From positions 1 through 62,000 of the forward strand of contig NW_019775491.1 in NCBI RefSeq assembly GCF_001039355.2: 62,000 nt of DNA, in the 5' to 3' direction. The notes beneath the pieces were generated by a model that made no database searches, was not told the origin of the DNA, and worked only from the letters and a program-made list of their open reading frames with translations. Below are positions 13,097 through 26,289 of this stretch, one piece after another; within the stretch, counting starts at the first letter, position 1; every line of letters starts with the position of its first letter. The DNA is from Lingula anatina. Taxonomy: Eukaryota; Brachiopoda; Lingulata; Lingulida; Lingulidae. The translations under genes and the position numbers were made by a program.

Positions 13097-15640
13097 CGTA
13101 TACTTACTACTACCCAATGAAAAACATTTAGATACCGCCAACATTATCTGTGTTCGATCCTATCTTGAATAATGTCTTATGGAGATTGTGCAAAATGTTT
13201 CATTAAAAAATACAGCCATGAACAAATATATATTTATCTGCAGACCCAGTGTGGGAACAGACCATAAGGACACGGCTTGAGCATACGTTATGTGATTTGG
13301 TTTTGGTTATTATGTGTATTTAGTTTAAAATTCTGACAAGAAGTGAATTAATTTAACATTTTAAGTAAACACATAGTGAAAGAAAAATAAACTAAATGCA
13401 GTTCAAATGTGGTGCTACAGATAAATACCACACACACACACACACACGACAAACGAAGAATTACTCCAAATTGTAGAAACTACCGGGCGACTTGTAAGTA
13501 CAATAAGGAAGAACCAAAGCACTTTTTAACTGACACTGCATAAGAATATTTCATGTTTCTCGTGCAGGGATTATTTGGAACTAAAGGTAAGTTGATAAGG
13601 AGATTTCAAGGAAATGATTAGCGAAAAAATTAATTAGGTTGCACTTTTGTCCAAGTAAAAGCGCTATTACCTTGATAAGAGAGGCTCGGTTGCGTTCTTA
13701 CACCTGTGAATGTCCTTCAAACAAATCTAGGAGAGAGAAGAGGAGAGAGGGCTTTTCTGGACCGCGTCTGATCAGTCCTTAATGGACATTCACAGGTGCA
13801 AGAGCCTTTCTAGTCCAGGCAACATATACAGTTTAAAAAAGGTTGCAACATAATTTATTTTTTCGCCATACATTTCTTTGTTCCAAAAAAGTCCTGGGAA
13901 AAAATACGAGCCAAGAGCCAGATTAAAAGCTTATTCTGTTTCAAGGACAGTCATCGTTACCTAATAAAAGTAAGGTGCATTTCATATCCTGTAATATGCT
14001 GCCAATCCATTTTGATAGATTTGCGTTTGGAAGAAAGAAGGGGCGCATATCTAATCAGCAAAATGTCTTTTAACATGTAGCGACATGTTGTGGATTCAAA
14101 AGAATGAATTAAAATGACTACACCTTGCGGGGTAATAACAACATATGAATACACATAATTTATAGATGTAATTTGCGTAAAACCAGATCTCTTGGGACTC
14201 AATAACAATTAGGTATCACTGTTTTACAGAAACCGCTTTCCATAAAATATTTACGGTACAATGCAGCTATGAAAAGGACTACAAAATAGCAGCATAAAAT
14301 TTTCCTGAAAGGTTTGGCTCAGACCTTATCAGCTGAAATGAGACGTTATGCTTTCTTGCGACGGTTATCTACCAACTATGTCTAGAGTTACAGCCTAGAG
14401 GCAAAATATAATTTATAAAATTGAAAGAGTCTAAAATACCAGTAAGTTCATCCATGTTTTTCTATTATCACTGAATATATCGCGCTTGTATGACAGACGG
14501 TCAACACGTTATGCTAATAACCAGTTGTGATACCTACCCAAATAAAAAAAGGGGTTTAGAAAACCAAATCAAAAGAGGGGGGGGATACAGTTCACTTTTT
14601 ATTACCCTACCCCTTAATTGCCCAACAGTAAATAAAAGATGAATTTGAAGTCAATTTTTCCACAAAAGCCTACCAAATACTACCGTATTGTTTCAAATAC
14701 CAAATGACATCTTTTCATATTACTCGAAAAATGAAGGGATAGGCCTATTCCTGCTTGCTTTGTGTGCTGTATGTAAACAGGGTAGACAAGTTGGTCAAAT
14801 TTACGCCCAAATTTTGAAGAACGTGCAGTATAAATTTCTTTTATGGATGATCGAGTGATTAATTAGGTTTACCAATTAGCATGTCGACTTCATTTTAATC
14901 GTATAAGAAACTAGTAGAAGTAGTTACTGGTTATGCGTTACTGAGAATCCACGCACCACCAATGCTCGGTTCAAGTGTACCTTTTTGTGGCTTAAAGATG
15001 GTTCCTCTTTGTCATTCTTATAGTTACTTTTAAATAAAGGCAGCCTTCGCATTTTACGTTTATTTAATCACTGGCAAAATCATTAAATTGAAAACAATTT
15101 TCATCGAGATATTCTAGATTTCTATATTTTGAATGTCAGATAAATGACAGAAAGCAGTGGCACGCAAATACTCGACATAATGATTTTGGGCCAAAGCAAA
15201 GATGACATGCACCCCATTTAGTGCCCTCTTACGGAGGACATACAGTGCACCGTGACAAAGTTACACCTTACAGAGGTTATCTTTCTTCAAATCTAGGTCA
15301 TTGGTGAACACAGCGAAAATCGGAAACTAAAGAACGCGCACGTTATTCGTATGGCTTGCAGGTTATTCGAAAGTGCTGACCATACAGCCACCTACGCTAA
15401 ATTCCGGTCTTTCTGGACAACGGACATCACAGATAGGATTTTAACATATCTTCGGGAGAAGTTACCAGCACCATATGACCATGCCATAGATGTCGGTTGT
15501 GGCTCAGGTCAGTTTACACAGCTTCTGGCCCCTCACTTTAAACAAGTGACGGGTATAGACATCAGCGCTAATCAGGTTTCAGAAGCAATCAAAGGGAATC
15601 ATAGAAAGAACATTACATACAAAACGGGTTCAGGCGAATG
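13097..15640 (+). repeat. Tandem segmental duplication, unit B
   Basis: Second copy of the block at 10316-12952. By eye it is a close but clearly not identical copy, with many single-base changes and short indels. It delivers the upstream region of methyltransferase copy 5, so that gene's promoter region is itself duplicated in unit A. The unit length is shorter, partly through the contracted CA array. Confidence 0.9.
13701..13799. repeat. Inverted repeat in unit B
   Basis: CACCTGTGAATGTCC (13701-13715) pairs perfectly with GGACATTCACAGGTG (13785-13799). The match is two bases longer than in unit A, so the palindrome is retained or corrected in this copy. Confidence 0.85.
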
Positions 15641-16181
15641 TTTTCCAATAGCTGACCAGTCTGTGGAGCTAGTTACCTGTGTTCAAGCTGCCCACTGGAT
15701 TGACATGGACAAGTTCTATGCTGAAGCTTACCGGGTGCTAAAACCGAACGGCTGTGTAGTTTTGGCGACACATAGCACACCCATTTTAGACTCTAATCCA
15801 CATGGAAACCAATTGACCAAGTATGTGACACTCTACGAAGAAAAGCTCTGGGAGGCTTCTTGTTGTGACGAAAGAATGAAACATGTCTACAACAGGTACC
15901 CGGATGATGTATTTGCCTGTAGACCACCACTGGAAGACCACCTTAGGGATGAGACAATAACTCTTGAACATGACCTGAAAGTTGAAAATATCATTGGATT
16001 TTTCAGATCCATGAGCCCTTACGTAATTTACGTTAAGAAATACTCCAACGGGGAAATACTGGAGACGCTGCAAAGAGACATACTGCAAACACTGGGCGGG
16101 AACGCCACTTTGGATACCAAGCTGCGCGTCACACTACCGGTTACTTTGCTGTTAAGCAGAAAACCAGGTTTTAAGACGTAA
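15351..16181 (+). CDS. Class I SAM-dependent methyltransferase, intact copy 5
   Basis: Intact intronless ORF of 276 aa, a paralogue of the gene at 4932. Motif I is IDVGCGSGQFTQLL at about residues 46-59, with the ribose-binding acidic position in TGIDIS and the AEAYRVLKPNGCVVLA strand after it. The N-terminal ~140 residues are very close to the other copies. From about residue 141 (the THSTPILDSNP segment) to the end it is clearly diverged, including the helical region and a different C-terminus ending in RKPGFKT. The C-terminal half often forms the substrate pocket in this fold, so a changed substrate is possible (inference). Confidence 0.9.
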   Translation: MACRLFESADHTATYAKFRSFWTTDITDRILTYLREKLPAPYDHAIDVGCGSGQFTQLLAPHFKQVTGIDISANQVSEAIKGNHRKNITYKTGSGECFPIADQSVELVTCVQAAHWIDMDKFYAEAYRVLKPNGCVVLATHSTPILDSNPHGNQLTKYVTLYEEKLWEASCCDERMKHVYNRYPDDVFACRPPLEDHLRDETITLEHDLKVENIIGFFRSMSPYVIYVKKYSNGEILETLQRDILQTLGGNATLDTKLRVTLPVTLLLSRKPGFKT

Positions 16182-16313
16182 TTGCCACATAACCTGTCCT
16201 CATAACAGACTTCGCCGAACTAATCCATGTTCTGTTTGATTTGCCATTTTTTGTACACGGTGACTTGTTTTATGAAAGGTTGGCCGAGACAGTTCATTTT
16301 CCTTTGCTTTCCG

Positions 16314-16319
16314 AATAAA
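16314..16319 (+). promoter_or_regulatory. Polyadenylation signal for methyltransferase copy 5
   Basis: AATAAA 133 bases after the stop codon. Confidence 0.45.
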
Positions 16320-17272
16320 TTTAAATGATGTTAGTGAAATAATATGGAAGATTACCAGAACAGTTATGGAGTTTGAAATTGAATTTAATTAAAATCATAT
16401 TAGATATCACCCTTTAATGTACTAGTGAAAAACACTCGATCCACAATCAAACGATATGGAAATTGAATAGAAGCAATGAACTTGGGGGGTCTCAGGTTTC
16501 TTAAACCCCCCCCTCCCCCAAGTTGCGTGTCTCATTGTATGCATTAGTTTTTAATGAAACGTTTTTATTCATATCCATGTGATCAACTTACATTTAAGTA
16601 AGGTAAATTGCATAATTTCTTTATTGTGTTTGCTGAAACGTTTCCTAAACTTGGACTACTTGTCCTCTTTTGCACGATAAACTGTACAACTTGAACAGTA
16701 CATTTTAAACATTTATATATTCCTTGATGAAATAAAAAATAAAGTACATGCCAAACTAATTGGTATCATTACAGTCCTGTTGTTCCTTATTCCGGTCATA
16801 AGAAACAAATGAAGTAACAACAATACTTTGCCTTTGCATATAAAATAGTAATCCACCATATTATTGTCTATTATATCAGACTTGGCTCTTGGTTGTACTA
16901 TTTGATACAGTCAGCTCCTCTATTTATTTTTAATCCTTGGAATGTCAGCAGCCAAGATAATTTGAATGACTAACACAACTTAAAACAGCTACTACCTCGT
17001 ATGTCATGTCCACTGGTTTGTAACACGCGAACGGAACTACAGTACTTCACTGCACAGAACACAGCGTTCCTCATCTAACGCGTGCACAAGTTTCGGCAGA
17101 CAACTACCTGCACGTAGTAAAACTTTGCATGATTCCTAAGAAGAGCAGACTTTCAAAGGGAAGTCAATCCGGGAAATGAGAGACATGCCTCTTGTTTGCG
17201 TAACTCTTGCCAACAAATGATTGCGACATTTCATATCCATCTAGACTTTCCCAATTCTTTACAACTGACATT
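16320..17272. other. Spacer and SREK1 3' UTR
   Basis: Non-coding. Read on the minus strand it contains the 3' UTR of SREK1. Candidate AATAAA signals on that strand are at 16923-16928 and 16620-16625; which is used cannot be told. A C-rich/G-rich patch (16482-16520) is partly self-complementary. Confidence 0.45.
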
Positions 17273-20200
17273 TCAGTCGCTGTCAACATCCATGTCCATC
17301 TCTTGCAAGTCATCTGTTGGAGCTGGTTTGGACTTTTCCCTCTCTTCATCTTCACTGCTACTGCTGGCGCTCTCTGCCTCAGCCTCTGGTGGTTTACTTT
17401 CCTCGGGTTGGGCCTCCTTACGGTCCTCGCTTTTATCACTGTCGTAGCCCTTCTCCTCCTCGTCATAGTCGCGTTTGATTTTGACCTCCTTCTGTTCGCT
17501 ACTCTTCCTGTCCTCACCATGTTCACGATCCCTGTCTCTGTCCCTGTCCCTATCCTTGTCTTTCTTCTTCTTACTCTTGCCTTCACGCTCCCTACTATCA
17601 CGATCCCTATCTCTCCTCTTTTCCTTCTTGTGCCTGAAGTACAATGCATCAGTGCCATCACTATCAAATGTATCACAAATTTTGATAATAATAATAATTA
17701 TAATAAATGCTTGATGTTTTTAAATAAGAAATGGGGAAAATCAAAAACTTGTACTGAAAGATTCATATCTTTGTTGTGTAATTTAGAATTTATTGATCTA
17801 AAAATATTGTCTTTCGCATGCTTACCTAGATGAAGATGATTTTTTGGGAGATCGACTTCTGGATTTGGAACGCCTAGACTTGGATCTGAATTTTAGAAAA
17901 GGAATTTTCATATTTGAGGAGGCAATATGTTTGACATTACAAACCAAAGTTACTCCGGATGACATGTACAACTGAAGTGATAAGAAATTAACTGCTATAT
18001 TTTCCTTCTGTCCACTCCCTTTTTTATACAGGGAGGAGGGGGGAGAGAAACGAAGGGACAAAAATCACCAAAATAAATTGTAAATTACAAACACAATTTC
18101 ATCAGTACATAACTACTGCACATGTTAGAAGAGCAGATGTCAGCTTTTGTTATATTCTTAACGCTGCTCACTGCTGGATAACACTTACTTTTTGAGTGGA
18201 GAGGGAGATCTGGAGCTGCCTTTTCTCTTAGGTGACAAGGATCTAATTCTCTCTATCTTTGGGGGAGAAGGACTCCTTGATGACTTTTTGGCAGGCGAGC
18301 GTGAGCGACGACGATGTCTTGAGCGAGATCTGCTGCGTCTGCGCTCTCTGAATAAGAAGATACAGTTTGATTGTCAATTTTATCTAATGCAAAATATAAT
18401 TTATTCAAATATGGTGCAAGTTCAAAACACCACTTCAAACAGTGTGCTTGGAAAGACTATAAACCATCTAAAAATACATTTTTCAACAAGACCTCCCATT
18501 TCCTGAATTAAAATTTACCAAGATATCTTGATTTTGGATCGTGGTATTCCAAACCTGCACTGCACATTTCACACATATTACAACTGGGAATTGTTACTTA
18601 ATATGTGAGTACATATTGGCAAGTTTACCGTCATTCTGGCATTTACAGTAATACATTGCCTTTTATGACTATTTCATAAACATTACTGCTAAGGCTGCAT
18701 TGTTGGAAAATATTGTGACTTCACCTGTGGTTCTATCTTTTCTTTTCAAACATTTTTTTCAAGTGTCTGATATAAATGTATCTCATTGTAAAATAGTGAT
18801 GCACTAGGTACAATTACAATATTTTCAAAATACAGCCCTGTAAGACAATGCTACAACTTGGTTAAATTAGAGCATTACCGCATGTCAGTGACTGGTGGTG
18901 GCTCTTTCCTGTTGAGTTGAAAATACATTAATTTTTAGTCAAATCTAACATAATAACGTTCACTATTTAGTAAAACTATTCAAAACAAAATATAAGAGGA
19001 AAAAAATGCAAAAAAGCACATTTTCAATTTTTTGCACATTTCAAATAAGGCATCCTAGAAAAATCTTATCAAAATCAGAATCCATAAAACTAAAAAAAAT
19101 TAACACCATAAAATAATAATAAAATTAAAAATTAAAATAAACACAACCTTATATCAGTGAAAAAAAAGTGGCATATAACTATAATATATTTTAACAAGCT
19201 GAGTTACCAGATTTGAAGAACGAGCATAAAAAACTATAACTCAGCTTTCTATCATTATTACTGATAATAATCCTATCTTATAGTGTACCTTGAGGTCAAT
19301 ACATTAAATTATAATAAAACACCATTTAACTTTATATTATTCTCTAACAGAATAGAATAATATCTGATAATACCATTAACAGTAAGGAAAGTCAAAAGGT
19401 TGCAATTGCTGTTTGAATGACCAAGTGTATAACAAACAATTGGCAATAAAAATGTTACAGTAAGGATTTAATAGCATAAAAAACAATGCCTTATAAATCA
19501 GGAGACAAAATGCCATTTCTCAAATCTCTCCAGTTAAAGTGTATAAAAAACAACTATTTGCATAGCCAAGTTACCTGCTACCACTCCTAGAGCGACGGCT
19601 TCTTCTTGTACGGGACCTGTCCCTTTTCCTATCTTTATCTTCTCTTCTTTTCCTGTCTCTAGAATAAAAATGACATACCAAAAGTTTAAACTTACTAGAA
19701 CTTTAGTTAATAAATTGTTGCATCTTATCAAATATTAAAACAACAAATATCTAATAAAATCGAACAATGTAAGGGAAAACTAAACAATATCCGTATCTTT
19801 AATATTATTTACCCCTTACTGAAAAATTAAACCTACTTTGATCTCGACCTGGACCTATGTCTGGAGCGTGATCTTCTCCTTCTTGGTGACCGAGTTCTTC
19901 TTCTAGTTCTGTATAATATAAAATAAAATTAATGTTAGGTATCTTTTATTATTATTATAGTCTCAACACAACTCCATTTAATACGCTGCAATACATAGCT
20001 TTTGCTCGACCAAAATATATTTTTATTAACAAAAAAGACTTTTTGAAAGCCTTAAATGCAAAAACTGACCTTGAACTAGATCTTCTGGTTCGAGACCTAG
20101 ACCTTCTTGACCTTCCCTTTGACCTGGATCGGGACTTTCTACGAGATCTTGAACGGGAGCGTCTCCTTCTTGAGCGAGAACGTGACCTGCTGCGCTTACC

Positions 20201-22915
20201 AAGATCTGCAATGAAAGAAAAAATGCACATTTTTTAATCAAAAACATTACTTCTCATTAGCCTTTCTTTTCTCATTGAAAAAATGTTTGGTCACAAACAT
20301 CACATTCTAGGCTTGCATGTTTAAGTTTTGCCGCCCTTTAAAAAATGTACACAGTGATAAAAAAGTTATCCTTGACTTTGAGACTAAAAAGCAAGAGCCA
20401 TACACTATGTTTTGATCCTGCATCTATGGACTTGGATAACATGAATTATTATGTGCCCAAATGTGACAACTAGGAAACAGGATGCTTTTTCCAAGGTGTC
20501 ACATTCAGGCACAAAATCATTGTTCAAGATCCTCAAATTGGACTGAAATGTAGTGTATCACTCTTGTTATTTAGCTTCCAAGTTGAGAATGAATCTGTTT
20601 TATCAACTAATATAGAAAAGTAATTTTATAGTAATGTGCACAATCTAGCCATGTAACAGAACAAACCCGTTTCAACAGCTGAGGTGATGAGAGACTGAGC
20701 TTCTTTCACTTTCTTCATTGCTTCCTCCATTTCTCTTGAGGGCATCATAGCTGATGCACCTGGTTTCACAATAGCATTATTAGCATGTCCAATTCTGAAA
20801 TAAAAGATGGGCAAAATAAAGTAAAAGTGCTAACATTCACAATATTACTTTCTTTGCATTTTTCATAAGGCAAATTTATTAATTAAGAAATATATTTCAA
20901 TCTTTGTACCAATCTTTACGCAAAGTAAAGCAAGTTACACTGTCAATAGTCTGTTTTTTAACAGATTACTTACTTGAGTGGTTTCCCTACAAAAGCCACA
21001 CCATTGTATGTTAAGGCAGTGGCCACAGAGCTCATTTCTGAGAACTCCACAAAAGCACACTTGGTAAGCTGTGCCTCGTCTCCAGCCATACGCACATACT
21101 TCACCTCCCCTATCTGGCTGAAGAATGTCAATAGCATCTCTGATGTCACCTTTAAGAAAAAGTGAATTCAATAAATTACTTGTGTTTGGAGTAAGTTTTC
21201 TTTTCTTTCTGTTAGTTGCTAACTACTGCTAATTCTACTTGCTCAGCAATAAGCTAAATTACATAATCCTATAAATGACCAAATGACTTTATACAAAATG
21301 AAAAGCAATTTTCACATTAAACAAATTCAACATATTGCTTACTACACACTTATTTAAAAGTAAATTACATAATGTTACAATCTTGGCTTGTAATCAATTT
21401 GCTTTAAGACACAAGTTCAGCTGGTGCTATAAACTTACTGTGGTATCTAGGTTTGTGATATAAATAGTCCTGCGTATCTCCTCTACCTTGTGGGGGTCCA
21501 GGGTGCCAGAGAGAGGGGGGTACTGGGGCAGACCCATGGCTGACAACTTGGGGTCATAGGTGGTATGCACCTGGTTTAACCCCATGCCCGTTGTCTGAAA
21601 TATTATAAAGTTGAGAAAATATTTTTACAATAGACATATTTCAAGTACAAAATGTCAAGTTAATTGTCAATTTCATGCTAAGCAAACTGCTTTCAAGTAC
21701 ATATTTGTTGTATCCCCCTCACCTTCACATTTACTCAGACATTTTAGATCAAAATCTTTCATACAGATAACAGTCCAGTTTAACATCTGATGTGTTAGAT
21801 CTAAGCAGTTCACGAATAGATTATTTCAATTTGACCATTTTCTTAAAAGTCTTACTGTCAGTTTTCTTTCAGACACCTCCTTACCTGGTTCACAATATCT
21901 TGTGGCCAGTTGGGTGTGCCCATCACAGGCTGACCTGGCTGAGAGGCCCCTGGGGCAGAGATCTGCAGGGCAGTTTGCTCATCAGGAATCTTACCTAGAA
22001 ATGTTTAAAAGACAGTCATACAGATAATTTCTTTAAACTAATTTCAGCGTGATGGAAAAATCATTTTACTTTTAACTGATATGTTTGAGAGCAATGATGA
22101 CTATATTAAAAAATAAAAATAGGATTGCTGGAGGATGATTACTTTACATTCTCATCAATATGACAGAACCGTGTTGTTTTATATTCACAAAGACATATAG
22201 AGAGAGAAAGCTCAAGCTAACTATGGCATTATAAGTCAGTTTCTACTTACCATCTAATACTGGGACAATAACAAGAGCTCTGTCAATGAAGACAGTGTTG
22301 GTGAGGTGGCAGGCTACTCCAGTAGTCACTGGATCATCAAACTTTACATAAAATACCTTAGATGTTGCTGGAATGGGGCTGTCCCTGGAAAAAGAATTCA
22401 ATGTATGAGAGACTAGAGTAAAATATTGTTACAATCAATACACCAAAATGCATTTTTCATTTGCAACTCTCCTATAAATATTAACCATTGATATGATCAA
22501 TCTACAGTGACATAACATGGTGCCCATAAAATATTGTCATTTGTGACATTTAATACATAATTCTTTGGTTTACTGGGGCTATAAGCACAGATAAATAACA
22601 TTTACAGAGAGCCAATACATGCATGACTATTATTAACAATATAACTTAGTTAACAGAAATAAATGAATTTCATTGTAATACAGGTTATGCAATTTCAGGT
22701 GAACAATCTTGTTCTCATTTTAGACCCCTATCTACATAGGGCATTACTGGTCTACCAGCGGATAAAACTGCTTACTCTGCTGGATACATCTTAACTTCGT
22801 CAATCCTTCCGAGGTAACCAAACAATGTCCTGATTTGTTCTTTTGTACAGGTCATAGCCAGGTTAGACACCTGGATAACCTTGCTGTGGTTCCAGCTTTC
22901 CAACTCCGACGGCAT
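17273..22915 (-). CDS. SREK1: SREK1 orthologue (splicing regulatory glutamine/lysine-rich protein 1)
   Basis: Nuclear SR-related splicing regulator. The frame and splice sites give 13 coding exons (minus): 22915-22776, 22384-22251, 21994-21885, 21594-21439, 21149-20974, 20794-20667, 20205-20070, 19908-19837, 19658-19575, 18908-18879, 18347-18189, 17885-17826, 17633-17273. They sum to 1746 nt, 581 aa plus stop, with all phases matching. RRM1 starts near residue 12 (RNP2-like VIQVSNL 13-19; RNP1-like VFYVKF). RRM2 is at about 170-250 (RNP2 IYITNL 172-177; RNP1 KCAFVEF 210-216). The segment IGHANNAIVKP followed by an EEAMKKVKEAQSLI helix is diagnostic for SREK1. The tail (about 282-500) is RS-rich, then KE/RD-rich, and ends in an acidic Ser/Glu stretch with MDMDVDSD. 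The long isoform architecture (two RRMs) is encoded. The donor of exon 6 (GTTTGT) is weak, the only one so, and may allow alternative splicing. Confidence 0.96.
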
Positions 22916-24609
22916 TGTGATTTCTCACAGTCTGGTAATGCAGAGGGTTGATCTTACACTAAGAAACAACCTATAAAGGTAATTTCACTACAAGAAAACG
23001 TCCTGGAGATGCCGCATCAATGGCCGCCGATCGGATGTATCATGTGCCCTCTGTCGGTGACCTTGAACTGTAGCTTACACTTCAATAAGAAAAACTATTA
23101 TTATACTCATGTTTTCCTGACATATAACGTTGTTAATAAAGGTGGTTCGTTTCTGAAACTTTTTCTTCTGCACGACGCATGATCTTTTTCTCTAAATATG
23201 CGCGATGACCTTTCTGTTTAGCGCAGTCTTGCGCATAAACACGTTGCAGAAAGAACTTCCGCTTTCTGCAACCAACTTCCTATCGTGAAAGATCAGGTGA
23301 GTCTTTATCGAACACATACTTGGCCTGTCTTAAAAGAGTTTAGCAAAGAGATAAGAGGCATGGAAGATATCTTTTAAGCAGATATCTTTTACGCATTTAG
23401 AACATACAGACTGGAAGTGTTGTCTTTGTTAAGGATACAACTGAAACTGAAGTGTTTCCCTCAATTTCAATTTCCATGTCAAGTCATGTGAAGTGCCGAA
23501 AGCGAAAATTCGAAAATAAAGCACTGTCTCTTGTAAGTTATAGTGTCTATAGCTTGTGTCAAAATGTTTCAAACTCTTTCATAAATGGTTTCCCAGTAAT
23601 GACTTTTATTTTTATTCTAAAACACCTCGTATCATCCTCCATGTATTTTTACGTTGTACTGCAGTAGTACCAAATGGAAAGATTAAAATTTTTGTGAAAG
23701 AATTACTTCATCGCTGCATAAATAAATAACTCTATTTTAGCCGAAGTCTTTCTATTAATGTTATATCATGCCTCACACACACAAAAAAAGAAAAATAGGT
23801 TAAAATGATCCTTATCTCTGATGTTGTTCCTCATAAGCTCTCCAGGACGCTGTCTTTGTTTCCACCCACATATTAAGTATAAGTGTGTGTCATAGAATCC
23901 TTGCCATGCAAAAGATTGACCATTATTGGGTATGTTCTCCTCTCTCTGACTAGTTCCTAATCCTAGTCAGTAACTCTTTTTTTTTTTTTACTTCCTGTGT
24001 CCTGTCACTCCTGGGTTGTCTATACAGTGCTTACTGTTAATATATATATATATATACTTTTTTTGCCATCTGTACTGCACATTATACTATCTTGCATGAA
24101 AATATGGTGTTTCCCTCTATGTCCAACATGCCCTTGCTGAAACTTCACAGCCTTTGCCATGTCGCGTACCATTATTGTTTAAACGTGTGCCTAATTCTGT
24201 CTCTAAATATATCTGCGTTTTCTGCTCACATACTCTGTGGTTAATCCATGCAGACTTTACGAAAGGCGTCGGACAAGCCTGGCAAATTTCGTCTCGGTCC
24301 GATAAAAAATCCTGTATGTCCGGCGAGTTTTCAAACTGACGGGGAATGTGCAAATACATGTATAAGGAATACGTTGTTGTTTCTTTTCTGGACAATATAT
24401 TTTACTACATTCGAAAAGAGAGAGGGGGTGAAAATCTCGGGGAGTTCCCAGCTAATTATACATAATTTATTAACCTCAGTTTCACTCACAAATACTATTT
24501 TGTGACTGGCTGAGGTTGGGGGATTCCTGGATGATGTAATGTACAGTCTCGTTTTCGTTTTCGTAATACCCCTACACGACAAAATGGCTGCAACACATGT
24601 GCTCGTGCT
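22916..24609. other. SREK1 5' UTR/promoter region and spacer
   Basis: The start of SREK1 transcription should lie just above 22915, but no TATA box or certain initiator was identified. Beyond ~23300 the DNA is AT-rich with short simple repeats (T-run near 23980, TA-run near 24043) and no believable ORF. Short ORFs around 24117-24627 occur on both strands and show no domain. Confidence 0.4.
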
Positions 24610-24893
24610 ATAGGGACAGTCGCTCATCCGGGCACTTTACCTTAGCAACCGGCATCTGGGGTAAAACAAATCGGGCAACATGGCGGATCGCATTGACTTC
24701 TATGAAAAAGTTGGCAGACTTTGTCCGAAAATATCATACTTCACAGTTCCTGACCACTTGTGTCAGTGAAGTTGAGTCATTTACCTGGTTGATTTCCTTG
24801 ACAGGCCTTTGTAATTAGCTGCTGCACACCGGGTTAAGAGATAAAATCGGCCTTAACATAACTGCCGATCGTTATCTGTGATCGGGACTCTTA
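24610..24893 (-). mobile_element. Dimeric repeat element, copy I (inverted, half length)
   Basis: Reverse-complement copy of the right two thirds of the element at 26290-26742. It includes the terminal ATAGGGACAGTCG, the block with GCAACATGGCGGATCGC and the GATCGTTATCTGTGATC palindromic word. It lacks the left monomer. Confidence 0.85.
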
Positions 24894-26289
24894 CAGTGGT
24901 ACATTGCAAAGACTCATTTGCTTACCTGGATGAGCATATTATTGACATCTCTTTGAAAAGAAAACCATATGGAAGCAACTGATAATATCAAGGAAGCTTT
25001 CAAATGTACTAATAACTGTTGACGTTGCATATTGCTGACACATATATGACGGGTAGATTTTCAAGCTTACTGAATTGAACCGGTACCTTTTAACTTTAAG
25101 GCACGCGTACAAAAGTGAAATGGTGGAAGCTTGCTGTGCACCAGGTGACACTACCAACACATTAATAAAATCTTATGGGATTTGTTAAATTTCAAAGATC
25201 AACGGAAAAATAAACGACTGTTGCAGGCAATAGGTCATGCAAACGTGACTAAAGACGGGATTGTTGATCGAAACAAGATTTGGTTATAGCTATACATGCA
25301 CTACGAGATTTGTGTATGTGTGTATTGTTCATTTAATTATAGATAAGGAGAAAGTCATTGTACCTTGTTTGGTATTTATGTTTGTCATTAGTTACATGAA
25401 TAAATAAGTAGTATTTACAAGAAATTGAGATTGCATCTTGTGTTGGCGTGTGTGACGGTATATCAATTCTTTTAGTTAAAATTAATGGACTATAACGTCA
25501 AACTTTTTTTGTTGTAAGTTAATTGAGGGCGTTATAAAGATAAGAAAAAAATATACTGGTATACATCAATATATTGACAAACCTGTGAGTTAATGCCTAA
25601 ATCTTTAAGTTATCAAGTAAAATATATAAAAAAAGTTGCCATAAATAAAGCGACCTTAACTGGTAAAATAACATACAGCTTTATTACCGTGTTTGTTATT
25701 CAATTTAATTTTAACCTTGTACGTTTTGAAATTTAATGTTCTGTCTTCTATGATATTTCGCCAATTTTCGTACCAGAAAAGTGCACAATAAGATTGTAAA
25801 CACTCAAAGACGCATAGCTGCAAAAATTAATACAGGTAACACCACGTGTCTTCTCTTCCAAAAAGTTAGCAAGCAACTGTTTATGCTGTCCTTCCAGGCT
25901 TGCATTAATATACATGTACGTACTGTATACAGACCAAAGAGGCCATGGGACTGATGACATTGCTCCTATCCCGTTCCCCTGGCTATTGCAGCAGCAGGTT
26001 ATTTAATCACAATTTGTAGAAATCAATTCTAACTAGAGGATCAGAGAGGCGATACCGCCTCCGAATATTGTACCACCAGCTGGAGCAAGCGCATTCGTAT
26101 AGACCCCCACATACACAAAATAAGGGACACAGCCACCAGTTTTGTGCTTGACAAGCTGTAAAAATGCAATCAACAAGAATTTTTAAACTATTGCAAAAAA
26201 TATATATGGTACAATCAAATTTAAGTTCTTCGTAAGGTAGGTCAAGGGTCAATTTCAAGGTCACAGTAAATTGCCAGTATATGACTTCN

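Noticed and set aside
17164-17833. Overlapping ORFs on both strands around the SREK1 last exon (e.g. 17207-17833 plus)
   Set aside because: The RD/KE-codon repeats of SREK1 leave other frames open; only the minus frame joins the twelve other exons in phase.
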